Shown piece after piece: positions 35,775 through 44,048 of a DNA stretch of 64,000 bases. The DNA lies in the NCBI RefSeq assembly GCF_020443705.1, contig NZ_JAIZZK010000016.1, positions 1 through 64,000 on the forward strand, given 5' to 3'. The DNA comes from Clostridium algoriphilum (GTDB taxonomy: Bacteria; Bacillota; Clostridia; Clostridiales; Clostridiaceae). Position numbers and translations under genes: made by a program. Under the pieces are notes generated by a model. The model did not search any database. It was not told the origin of the DNA and saw nothing but the letters and a program-made list of their open reading frames with translations. Numbering within the stretch: position 1 is the stretch's first letter; each line of letters begins with the position of its first letter.

Positions 35775-36221
35775 CTCCGCCCTTGTTGTAAAAGCTATTA
35801 TTGAAATATACTTTATATCTTCAAAACCATTTAAAACTTCTTTCAATGCTTGTATATGTCCATAATTTTGTTTTATTGGATTATGTAGTTTTTCTCTGTG
35901 CTTATAAATTACTTGTTTCCAATTATCATCAAATTCATTACCAATAATCCATCCTTTATAATTTTTAGTTTCTATTACAAAAATACCATAGTTAGATACT
36001 ATTACATGGTCTATCTGTGTTGTTTTGTTACCTACTTGTAACATGATGTTGTTAATTAACCTATATTTTGTTTTATCAAGACCTGATAAGAGAAAAGCAA
36101 CAGACTTCTCACCAATGGCTCCTTTGATTTTAGGCATAAAAACTTCCAATACCCCCGCTGCAATAATTAAGAGCCATAGATACCAAAACTGCGTTAATAA
36201 TTTAAAAGCTATCTCCATCAA
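35694..36221 (-). pseudogene. 5' half of a split NERD-domain gene, copy 2
   Basis: A 175-codon frame: membrane segment FWYLWLLIIAAGVLEVFM, then the NERD domain (GAIGEKSVAFLLSGLDK, TTQIDHVIVSNYGIFVIETK), running into the TTAA element after AFTTRAEL and ending in element-derived residues. It is very similar to 27669-28178. The start follows GGAAGTGAAAATTG. A NERD nuclease in two copies suggests a plasmid- or element-borne gene. Confidence 0.75.
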
Positions 36222-36336
36222 TTTTCACTTCCTATTCGTTCTTTCATTAGAATAAATAAACTTACAGTTTATTTAACGACCTCCGAGGTCGTAATAAAAA
36301 CTGGAAGCTTTTCTTTGTATTTATATTCCTTATCAT

Positions 36337-37032
36337 CTAATTACTTACAACTATATAGAATTTATAAGAACTATCCCAATCATATTTTTCGGGAACAATG
36401 GTTATATCTCCACCACCAACAGATGTCATTAGTATATCTTTAGAGTCGCTATTATAAGCATCTTTTGCTATTGAGTCCATCATACTCATCATAACTCTTT
36501 CTGTTGCACCATTAATTAAATTCCCCTTTATACGAAGCGTCTGTCCTATTTTGAATTGTAGCGTTGCTCCATTTGGATAATTGCATGCTGATATATACTT
36601 ACCATCAATTGTATAATTTAGGATAGTTACACTACTTGAATTTGTTGTTGCACTAACTGATTGTGTCTTTTCATTAGCGATTCTTGTACTCTCTATTTTT
36701 GCAAGTCTCAATTTTTCATCTACTATCTTATCGCTTGCTATCTTCGCAATTCTTGCGTTTTCATCCGCTATTTTCTTGTCTGCAACCCTTTGAGCTTCTA
36801 CTTTTTCTGCAATAATCTTATCGCTAATAACTTTATCGGCTATTCGTTTATCCTCAATTATTTTATCTACTTTAGCTTTATCTTGTAATCTTTTTGTCTC
36901 TGCTACTTTAATTGCTTGTTCTTTTTTAATTTGCTGAGTTTTCTTTATACCCGTTGTAATAGGTATTGCTATCCCTATTGTTAGCAATAATACACTGACA
37001 ATTATAATAATCAATTTAGATTTTTTCTTCAA
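36337..37032 (-). CDS. Membrane-anchored coiled-coil protein
   Basis: A 231-aa protein: an N-terminal transmembrane anchor (KLIIIIVSVLLLTIGIAIPI), a ~100-residue coiled coil of K/I/A/D/E repeats (RIADKVISDKIIAEKVEAQR, then KIADENARIA), then a ~90-aa C-terminal domain (ILNYTIDGKYISACNYPNGA ... SSYKFYIVVSN) likely outside the cell. The TTG start follows GAGGGG. No family is recognised. It lies between a split NERD gene and the glycosylase-like operon, without operon links. Confidence 0.7.
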   Translation of the reverse strand: MKKKSKLIIIIVSVLLLTIGIAIPITTGIKKTQQIKKEQAIKVAETKRLQDKAKVDKIIEDKRIADKVISDKIIAEKVEAQRVADKKIADENARIAKIASDKIVDEKLRLAKIESTRIANEKTQSVSATTNSSSVTILNYTIDGKYISACNYPNGATLQFKIGQTLRIKGNLINGATERVMMSMMDSIAKDAYNSDSKDILMTSVGGGDITIVPEKYDWDSSYKFYIVVSN

Positions 37033-37172
37033 TGCAATACACCCCTCTCGTATTATTTATAATCTTCCTCTTTAACAATGATATTTTATTATCGTTATAT
37101 ATTAGCAATTATTAAGTGAATTGTTATAAAAATATTCTACTTTTTCCCTCTAGCTCTCGGAAGTATATCCTC

Positions 37173-37243
37173 TAGCAAATTCGCTTCGCTCATAAAAACC
37201 CCCGGAGCACGTGAACAAATTGTAAACACAACTTGTTTTGCTA
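37173..37243 (+). repeat. TAGCAA family A repeat (71 bp)
   Basis: A complete copy: TAGCAAATTCGCTTCGCTC at the left, ACACAACTTGTTTTGCTA at the right. The internal ACAAATTGT/ACAACTTGT arms can pair. Confidence 0.8.
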
Positions 37244-37389
37244 CTTGACAGGGGGCAGTTCAGTGATGAGCTGCTGGTATTTTACTTAGGCAATCTTAGC
37301 TGAATGAGTTTCTTCTTTTACATAGAACTTGTTGTGGTTGTTGATTAGCTTGTGAAGGAATGCTTTGGTATTATTGGCATAACAGGTGG

Positions 37390-38100
37390 CTATAAAATAA
37401 TATGATGTAGATAATTCATATATTTATCCATCTTACTAACATCATTAATTAAGATCTTACCTAAACATTCCCCAACATAACAATAATAGCTAATATAATT
37501 TGTTCTCTTATTTTCGGGTATGAATTCTCTTAACTTATCTATGTCATTTATCCTGTTTGAAATATTGTGTAATATAGGTAAAATGTATATATCTTTTTCA
37601 ATATCTACTTCGGAATTTTTACTAAAATGTTCACCTATTGTTTTAATGTTATATTTGTTTTTAGTACCATATCTATGTTGTTCATTACCTTCATAACTTT
37701 TTAATACAGCTCTTACTGCAAAATAAGCAAAATCACCAAGGCAAATTATAATCTTATACTTAAACACCTTATTTTTATCATAAATTTCTTCATTTAAATT
37801 TAGTAATTTTTCTTCTTCCTTTTCCGGATTTAACCCTTTTTTATTGTCACTATCCTCAATTGCATTGACATATCTAAATATATCTTCTTTATCATTAAAA
37901 CACTCAGCCAATTTATAATTATATTTACTCAAATATTTTTCAGTATAATATTTAATTGGAATAATTATACTATTGTATATCCCATGATTTCTATCAAGTA
38001 CTGCCCTTACATTTTTAACATTTTTAGAAGGGGAATCTCCTACAATTAGTATAGGCTGATCTTTAGGGCCTCTAGTTTTTTCATAAATACAGGTACTCAT
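37390..38100 (-). CDS. Uracil-DNA-glycosylase-superfamily-like protein
   Basis: A 236-aa protein. ILIVGDSPSKNVKNVRAV (about 17-34) resembles the GxDP-type motif 1 of the UDG fold, YKIIICLGDFAYFAVRAVLK (about 114-133) the central strand-helix, and IYILPILHNISNRIND (about 171-186) motif 2 with its histidine. A charged insertion lies between. It starts 2 nt after the EVE-HNH stop codon, so the two form an operon. A DNA glycosylase beside a modification-type restriction nuclease suggests removal of modified phage bases, as for Brig1. The assignment is by motif only. Confidence 0.6.
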   Translation of the reverse strand: MSTCIYEKTRGPKDQPILIVGDSPSKNVKNVRAVLDRNHGIYNSIIIPIKYYTEKYLSKYNYKLAECFNDKEDIFRYVNAIEDSDNKKGLNPEKEEEKLLNLNEEIYDKNKVFKYKIIICLGDFAYFAVRAVLKSYEGNEQHRYGTKNKYNIKTIGEHFSKNSEVDIEKDIYILPILHNISNRINDIDKLREFIPENKRTNYISYYCYVGECLGKILINDVSKMDKYMNYLHHIIL

Positions 38101-38102
38101 TT

Positions 38103-38975
38103 TTATAATTCATCCCCAAAATAAATATTCTTATTATGATAGTCGACATATTTTTTCCCGATAACATGTACATCTCTTTGTTTAATATCCTCTATTTTCA
38201 ACTCCATAGCACCATAGTCACATAAGACATGGTGATTTGGGCAAAGAATTATTATATTTTCCACTATATCTGGGCCATTATGAGGTTTTCCCAAAGATTT
38301 AATGTGGTGGGCTTCTGAATAATATATTCCCTTCCCAAGTTCCAATGCCTCTCCACATATTTGGCACTTATGTTCGTGCTGTTTTTTTAATGTTTTAGTA
38401 AGATTAGAATCTCTTACAACTCTACATATTAAATTTTCTTTTCTATCTGGGATGCCGTCTAACCCATTGCTTGGTTCCTTTTGCACGTCTTGATTTAATT
38501 TATTGGAATAAGTATCTTTAACTGTAATAACAGAACTAAGATCCAACTCGACAGGTATCGTATTATTCTTTCTTACTTCCACCAGGATTGCATAATATTC
38601 TTCAGGTTTAATTTTTGATATTGTAATCGGTCCAATTTTAGCATTTAAAAATTCTAAATTCTTAAGGGCATCAATTTTTCTTATTTCTAGTAACCACAGT
38701 TTCCGTTCTAAATGAACTATCTTCTTAAATGTAATGATATCATTTTTTAGTTTTTCTGTTATAATTCCTAACCCGGAAATATACTTTATACTTTCATTAT
38801 CTGTCTTGTAAATAACTACCTTATCTCCAACCTGTACATCAGAGAAATAACTAAATAGCTGTCTTTTTTTGTGTCCACTTCGTATCCCATACTGCTGTAA
38901 TTCTCCTGTCTTCATTTTGTCAGGATCGAAGCCGTGTACTTTTTCATTACCAACAATCCACCAGCAATTAACCAT
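38103..38975 (-). CDS. EVE-like/HNH endonuclease (modification-dependent restriction type)
   Basis: A 290-aa protein. The N-terminal ~135 residues (WWIVGNEKVHGFD, FSDVQVGDKVVIYKTD, SGLGIITEK) look like an EVE/PUA-type domain, known in other restriction enzymes to read modified cytosines. The C-terminal part is an HNH nuclease: CQICGEALELGKG, then YSEAHHIKSLGKPHNGPDIV, ENIIILCPNHHVLCDYG (about 205-260), with zinc cysteines and the catalytic His. The gene starts at an ATG after GAGGAGGC and is coupled to the glycosylase-like gene. A role in restricting modified DNA is inferred. Confidence 0.85.
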   Translation of the reverse strand: MVNCWWIVGNEKVHGFDPDKMKTGELQQYGIRSGHKKRQLFSYFSDVQVGDKVVIYKTDNESIKYISGLGIITEKLKNDIITFKKIVHLERKLWLLEIRKIDALKNLEFLNAKIGPITISKIKPEEYYAILVEVRKNNTIPVELDLSSVITVKDTYSNKLNQDVQKEPSNGLDGIPDRKENLICRVVRDSNLTKTLKKQHEHKCQICGEALELGKGIYYSEAHHIKSLGKPHNGPDIVENIIILCPNHHVLCDYGAMELKIEDIKQRDVHVIGKKYVDYHNKNIYFGDEL

Positions 38976-39189
38976 ATAAAAAGCCTCCTCAAAAATACTT
39001 TATATCAATTCTTATAACCACAATTACTCGAATCATCAAGTACAATGTTTAAACTGCAACCAACTTTCATCGCTTCAATGTAAATTACTTTCCTTATGTT
39101 ATATATATTTAAACATAATAATGATATTCCTAAGTTAAATAAAAAATAACTATTTCCACTGGCTTAATTTTTCTCTTATCAAGAATTAA

Positions 39190-39332
39190 TAGCAAACAGA
39201 ACTTGTCCTCTACGTTACCAATTTCTGTAACGGGGTCGTGTCAGCAAGCCAATAAACGTAAAACATCTATAAAAGATTATAGTCATGTTGAATATTATTT
39301 TATAGAACCAGCCCTCCCTATTTTCAGGTGAC
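39190..39332 (+). repeat. TAGCAA family C repeat, interrupted by family B
   Basis: TAGCAAACAGAACTTGTCC through CCTATTTTCAGGTGAC. The family B element starts directly at 39333, inside what is a longer family C unit elsewhere (GGTGACTGTCCATA), so family B inserted into family C. Confidence 0.8.
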
Positions 39333-39560
39333 TAGCAAGTAAAATCTGTCCGCATACGCTTCCATATTTTACAATGGGGTCGCACCAACAACCTAATAAA
39401 TGTAAAGAAAATAAACTTCACAATAAACATTTCTACTCAGCTTATTCTCATTTAAATCTTAATCAAACAGGTCATTCTACTCATGTCTCTGCTTTATTAC
39501 CTTTTTTTAGGTGGCTGTCCAGACCCCATAGAAGAAACTGGGAACAGTTTATTCTTGCTA
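39333..39560 (+). repeat. TAGCAA family B repeat, copy 3 (228 bp)
   Basis: Full length, the same ends and orientation as the copies at 31619 and 32416. The apparent 66-codon frame inside is not a gene. Confidence 0.85.
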
Positions 39561-39617
39561 ACAATTCTGAGTAAAGTTAACCTTGTTCAACTCATTCACT
39601 TCCTTTTTCTGAAATAA

Positions 39618-39672
39618 TAAAATAAGCCAAGTAAATACCTTCATCATTAAGGCAATTTACTTAGCTTACTTA
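39618..39672 (-). terminator. Terminator of the 112-aa gene
   Basis: AAGTAAGCTAAGTAAATTGCC pairs over most of its length with GGTATTTACTTGGCTTATT (minus-strand reading), followed by T-rich sequence. Confidence 0.7.
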
Positions 39673-39697
39673 TTCCCAGATTTTCTATTTTCGAAAT

Positions 39698-40036
39698 TTA
39701 ATATCTTGGTTGCGACATTATATATTCTTGAACCTCTTCATCATTCGCTATTGGTGGGGCATTCTCACTGAATAATATTCCTTTGAATTTTTTATAATCA
39801 CTTGCGTTAATTATTTTAAAAGTAAATTTATCATTAGTATTTGATTTAATTATCATTTCATCCCCAGAAAACTTCACCATCTTTCTAACCTCTACAGAAA
39901 CACTGTGATTGGTTAAACCGTATGATATCTTTCGATTATTTCCCCAGACACCAAACGCTAAATCTAAAACTTCATCACCGTTTTTATAGTTTATCAATAC
40001 AGAATATGCTTTATTTTTACTAAGTTCCATTTTCAT
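39698..40036 (-). CDS. Hypothetical 112-aa protein
   Basis: A soluble beta-rich protein (AYSVLINYKNGDEVLDLAFG, then VWGNNRKISYGLTNHSVSVE), with a Pro-containing acidic C-terminus (ENAPPIANDEEVQEYIMSQP). The ribosome binding site GGGAG precedes ATG codons at 40036 and 40030; either could be used. I do not recognise the family. It stands alone between repeats and a strong terminator. Confidence 0.65.
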   Translation of the reverse strand: MKMELSKNKAYSVLINYKNGDEVLDLAFGVWGNNRKISYGLTNHSVSVEVRKMVKFSGDEMIIKSNTNDKFTFKIINASDYKKFKGILFSENAPPIANDEEVQEYIMSQPRY

Positions 40037-40477
40037 CACACTCCCTTATTTGAGCACTTTCTGCTATAACCTCTGTGTCATATCCTACTAAATCGCCTTT
40101 AAGAAACGTAACTACAATTACTATAATAGAAATTATAATACATTTTTTCTTATTTTATATCTATGCCATGTCGTCGCCTGCCATTACAATCAGAACAGCT
40201 TTTTCGTCGAGGAAAAACGACATTGTTTTTGCAATACGCTCTGGTTCACAACCAATCATTTCATCACTGATTGAAATCTCTTGCATATTTAAACTAATAG
40301 TGAGGTTAGTTTTAATATGACAGCTCCACTATTTTGAAAACTTACTATTGAGAATTAAGCCTTTAATTGTAAAAAATAGCTTGGTTAAAACTACAGAATC
40401 ATAACTAGTGTATAGTTTTAGTATATTTTATGCTGTAATTATATATCTATATTTCACATTTAATAATTAGTAGGAGT

Positions 40478-40777
40478 GTGAATAGACTTTTGACATGCAA
40501 TACTTTCGTAAATGATTTGAGAAATGCAGATTCTGAAAAATTAATAGAGGCAATTTATCACACAGAGTTAAAAAAGCAAATAAACAACGCAGGTGGACAA
40601 GTGGTAGGAATACAGACAGGAAATAAAACAGATGGTATACTAACTGCAGAATTTTTGTTTGATGAGAACCCAAAGGTATTAAATTTAATAATTGAAACAA
40701 AATATGCTGCAACTTTCAGTTCAAATTTAGTTCGAGCAAAAGTATTGGCTCAAGTTTCGTTAAGCAAAACTCAATAA
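40478..40777 (+). pseudogene. N-terminal fragment of a restriction-modification-like protein
   Basis: A 99-codon frame with HTELKKQINNAGGQVVGIQT, ADFGILTAEF-like text (DGILTAEFLFDENPK) and VLNLIIETKYAATFSSNLVR, AKVLAQV. The D...E-x-K arrangement and the RAKVLAQ helix resemble the N-terminal nuclease part of large type II restriction-methylase fusions. It stops after 99 codons with no methylase following, so it is probably a truncated relic. The identification is tentative. 40040-40477 shows no gene. Confidence 0.4.
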
Positions 40778-40867
40778 TAAAAGCTGTTATGTTATAATTA
40801 TTTGCCAAGTACAAAAGAGGTTTTAGAATGCTTACAGCTAGATGGACTGATGGCAATACACTGAACA

Positions 40868-40915
40868 ACAAAATACCCCGTAAACAGTTATATTAACCTA
40901 TCTACGGGGTTTAGT
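40868..40915 (-). terminator. Terminator of the glycerol operon
   Basis: AAACCCCGTAGA and TTTACGGGGTATTTT (minus-strand reading) flank an AT-rich loop, 20 bp after the dhaK-dhaL stop codon. Confidence 0.75.
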
Positions 40916-40936
40916 ATTAAATACTAAAGTGAATTA

Positions 40937-42697
40937 TTATTTTATAGAATTTGAAACTTCTGTAAATATTATAGCGAGTCCTGTTGCACCTGCATCTGGA
41001 TATCCTAAACTTCTCTCTCCAACTGCTCCTGCACGACCCATACGCGCCACAATTTTTTCAGTGCTTTTAGCTCCCTCAACTGCTGCTTTAGCTCCTTTTA
41101 CAAATGCTTCTTTGAAAGCTATGTTTTCTTTTGCACTTTTCATCAAAGAATTGGCACATGGAACTAATGCATCTATTAAAGTCTTATCTCCAACTACAGC
41201 TCCTCTTCCAAAAGAACGTTCTCCTACAACTTGAATTCCTTTAGCGGCTGCCTTCATCATTTCTGCAAAATCTAAAACTGTTAATTCAGTTTTTGTTCCA
41301 AGCTGTTTACCCGCTGCTCTAAATGCTGACCCCCATATTGGACCTGATGCTCCACCACAATGTTCCATTATTACCAAAGAACATGCATTTAAAAATTCTC
41401 CAATACTCAAATGTTTTTCTGAAAGAATTTCTTTCCATTCTCTTTTTAATTGTTTAAATCCTTTTGCTACACTCATACCGAAATCACCATCTCCAGCATG
41501 AGAATCTAACTCGCAAAATGGAACTTCATTGTCAATAATAACTTCACTCATTTTATCAATAATATAAATCATATTGTTAAAATTTACTTTTTCATTATTA
41601 AGCTTTGCAAATCTTTCATCTGTCTCTACCTTAAATGATACTGCATCTGCATTGTCACTACAAGTGTCTAAACTTACATATTCCACTTGATCTACTGGAC
41701 CCGAAACCTTAAATGCTGGAGTATCACTTTCTTTTGATAATAACTCTTTAAGCTGAGCATCTAATTTCATAATTGATACAGAAGCACCTTGCATATCTAT
41801 ACTTGTCATATAATTCCCTACAAAAATTCTGTTTATTTTAACATTTTTCTTTACTAATTTTGAAACAACTGAATTGTTAAATAAATATAATTCTTGTAGT
41901 GGCGTGCCTCCAAAACCATTTATTAATAATGCAACCTCTTCATTATTTGTACCATCTATTTTCATATCTTTTAAAATAGAATCTACAACTTTTTCTGCAA
42001 GTTCATCTGCTGTAGCCATTTTTTCTCTCTTAATTCCTGGTTCACCATGAATTCCAACTCCAAATTCCATTTCATCTTCTGCTAATTCAAAAGTTGGAGT
42101 TCCTTTAGCTGGTACAGTGCATGATGTAAATGCAAATCCTAAACTTCTAACATTTGCAATAGCATTTTGCGCAACTAATTTAACTTCTTCTAGTGATAAT
42201 CCAAGTTCTGCTGCTGCACCTGTTACTTTATGTACTAGCACAGTTCCAGCAACTCCACGACGTCCTACAGTATACAGACTATCTTTAACTGCAATGTCAT
42301 CATCTACTTTAACATAATCAACTTTAATACCCTCTTCAATTGCTAAATCAGCTGCATTCTTAAAGTTCATCATATCTCCACTATAATTTTTGATAATTAA
42401 TAATGTTCCTTTATCACTAGCAGTAGCTCTAATTGCTTGATATACTTGGATTTGAGATGGAGAGGCAAATACATCTCCACACACCGCTGCATCTAACATG
42501 CCTTTGCCTATAAATCCGGCGTGAGCTGGTTCATGTCCACTTCCGCCTCCGCTTATTAGACTTACTTTGTTTTTATTAATATTTTTTTTCTTTATTATTT
42601 TATATTTTCTAATAAACTCTAATTCTGGGTGTGCCAAAACTATACCATTGCACATTTCCATTACTACAGTTTCCGGACTATTAATTAATTTTTTCAT
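40937..42697 (-). CDS. dhaK: Dihydroxyacetone kinase, DhaK-DhaL fusion
   Basis: A 586-aa kinase. Residues 1-330 are the DhaK domain: SLISGGGSGHEPAHAGFIGK (about 47-66) and GIHGEPGIKREK (about 215-226), whose first histidine carries the substrate hemiaminal. Residues ~375-586 are the DhaL ATP-binding domain (SHAGDGDFGMSVAKGF, HCGGASGPIWGSAFRAAG, GAVGERSLGYPDAGATGLAI). It phosphorylates dihydroxyacetone with ATP. Its ATG overlaps the gldA stop codon (TAATG), so it is coupled to glycerol dehydrogenase, giving glycerol to DHA to DHAP. Confidence 0.95.
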   Translation of the reverse strand: MKKLINSPETVVMEMCNGIVLAHPELEFIRKYKIIKKKNINKNKVSLISGGGSGHEPAHAGFIGKGMLDAAVCGDVFASPSQIQVYQAIRATASDKGTLLIIKNYSGDMMNFKNAADLAIEEGIKVDYVKVDDDIAVKDSLYTVGRRGVAGTVLVHKVTGAAAELGLSLEEVKLVAQNAIANVRSLGFAFTSCTVPAKGTPTFELAEDEMEFGVGIHGEPGIKREKMATADELAEKVVDSILKDMKIDGTNNEEVALLINGFGGTPLQELYLFNNSVVSKLVKKNVKINRIFVGNYMTSIDMQGASVSIMKLDAQLKELLSKESDTPAFKVSGPVDQVEYVSLDTCSDNADAVSFKVETDERFAKLNNEKVNFNNMIYIIDKMSEVIIDNEVPFCELDSHAGDGDFGMSVAKGFKQLKREWKEILSEKHLSIGEFLNACSLVIMEHCGGASGPIWGSAFRAAGKQLGTKTELTVLDFAEMMKAAAKGIQVVGERSFGRGAVVGDKTLIDALVPCANSLMKSAKENIAFKEAFVKGAKAAVEGAKSTEKIVARMGRAGAVGERSLGYPDAGATGLAIIFTEVSNSIK

Positions 42698-43833
42698 TAG
42701 TTAGACCTCTTTTCTTTATAATCTCTACCTATTTTATCTGCAGTTATAATTGATGCAGCTACAGCTTCAACAGTTATTGGGAATGGCATAGCATGAATTG
42801 ATTCTTCTGGAATACATGCCTTTTCAGCTACTGCCATAAGTTCTTCTTTGGTAATACTATCTACTCCTATATCTGACAAACAAACTGGCAATCCAATTTC
42901 TAAACAGAAATCTAATACTTCATTTATTTCTTCTGTAGGTGAATTTTCGAGTACTAGCTGAACGATTGTACCAAATGCTACTTTTTCACCATGAAAGTAT
43001 TTATGAGTTCCCTCCAAAATAGTTAATCCATCATGAATTGCATGAGCTCCACCAAGTCCTGCGCTTTCAAATCCAAGCCCTGATAAAAGAATATTTGCTT
43101 CTATAATATTTTCTAATGCTTGTGTTACTAAATTACAATCTGAAGCTGCTTTTGCTTTTACTCCATCCTTCATAAGAGTTTCATAACACAGCTTAGCAAG
43201 TGCTAATGCTGTATTTGTTCCCTTTGCTTCACCACATAAACCTTCTCTAACGCCACAAGGCAATCCTGCATTAACATTAGAATATGATTTTGAAGTTGCT
43301 CTTGCTTCGAAGTATGTTGATAATGCATCTCCCATTCCTGAAACCAAGAAACGAGTTGGTGCTTTTGCAATGACTGATACATCAATAAGAACTACACTTG
43401 GACTTTGCTTAAAGTAAGCATAATCATCAAATGCTCCGTCTGGTGTATAAAGTACCGCCGAGTGACTTGTTGGTGCATCTGTAGCCGCTATAGTTGGAAC
43501 TATAATTAATGCTTCTCCCTCTGCAACACATTTAGCAGTGTCAATTGCTTTACCGCCACCAAGACCGATTATACAACCACATTTATTATTTTTAGCAACC
43601 TCTTGTAATCTTGCAACCTCTCGTCTTGAGCATTCACCTATAAATTCACTTTCTATAAAAGAAACCCCAAATTTTTTAGCTGTTAAATCTAATTTATCTT
43701 TAACACGTGCAACATCTTCACTATTAGCAATTAATAGAGCTGATCCTGCAAAACTTTTTACAAAGTATCCTAAATTTAATAGTTCATCCTCACCTTGTAC
43801 GTATTTGGTTGGGCAAATAAATGCTTTTCGCAT
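42697..43833 (-). CDS. gldA: Glycerol dehydrogenase
   Basis: A 378-aa iron-type alcohol dehydrogenase family enzyme. IIGLGGGKAIDTAKCVA (about 89-105) is the NAD-binding loop. VPTIAATDAPTSHSAVLY is the GldA active-site region. SGMGDALSTYFEAR, GGAHAIHDGLTILEGTHKYF, HGEKVAFGT supply the zinc ligands (Asp/His/His). It oxidises glycerol to dihydroxyacetone with NAD+. First gene of an operon with the DhaK-DhaL kinase. The ATG follows AGAGGAGAGATTAAT. The repeats at 43929-43990 probably bind the divergent-looking AraC/PocR regulator encoded just upstream on the same strand. Confidence 0.95.
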   Translation of the reverse strand: MRKAFICPTKYVQGEDELLNLGYFVKSFAGSALLIANSEDVARVKDKLDLTAKKFGVSFIESEFIGECSRREVARLQEVAKNNKCGCIIGLGGGKAIDTAKCVAEGEALIIVPTIAATDAPTSHSAVLYTPDGAFDDYAYFKQSPSVVLIDVSVIAKAPTRFLVSGMGDALSTYFEARATSKSYSNVNAGLPCGVREGLCGEAKGTNTALALAKLCYETLMKDGVKAKAASDCNLVTQALENIIEANILLSGLGFESAGLGGAHAIHDGLTILEGTHKYFHGEKVAFGTIVQLVLENSPTEEINEVLDFCLEIGLPVCLSDIGVDSITKEELMAVAEKACIPEESIHAMPFPITVEAVAASIITADKIGRDYKEKRSN

Positions 43834-43928
43834 ATTAATCTCTCCTCTTTATGTATAAATTACTTTTTCATTTTTAACTTGTTTTTATTGTAACATCGTT
43901 TACATAATAACGCATTGGAATAGCATGT

Positions 43929-43990
43929 CATAAAATTACGATTTTAAATCGTAATTTTATGACATTAAGTTATTAAATCGTAATTTTATG
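43929..43990. promoter_or_regulatory. Repeated operator sites upstream of gldA
   Basis: AAATCGTAATTTTATG occurs at 43946-43961 and 43975-43990 (29-bp period), and its inverse CATAAAATTACGATTT at 43929-43944. Direct repeats with near three-turn spacing are typical of AraC-family activator sites. The regulator gene at 44045 is the obvious candidate. Confidence 0.65.
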
Positions 43991-44008
43991 CTATTAATAA
44001 ATTAAACT

Positions 44009-44048
44009 AGTTGTATGGAGATGATTTAAATCATCTCCATACAACTAG
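44009..44048 (-). terminator. Palindrome at the end of the regulator gene
   Basis: Perfect inverted repeat AGTTGTATGGAGATGATTTA followed by its complement, overlapping the stop codon of the AraC-type gene. There is no strong T-run, so it may act as a weak terminator or mRNA 3'-end stabiliser. Confidence 0.55.

Noticed and set aside
40929-41234. 101-codon plus-strand frame, with others at 42117 and 43538
   Set aside because: Antisense shadows of the dihydroxyacetone kinase and glycerol dehydrogenase genes.
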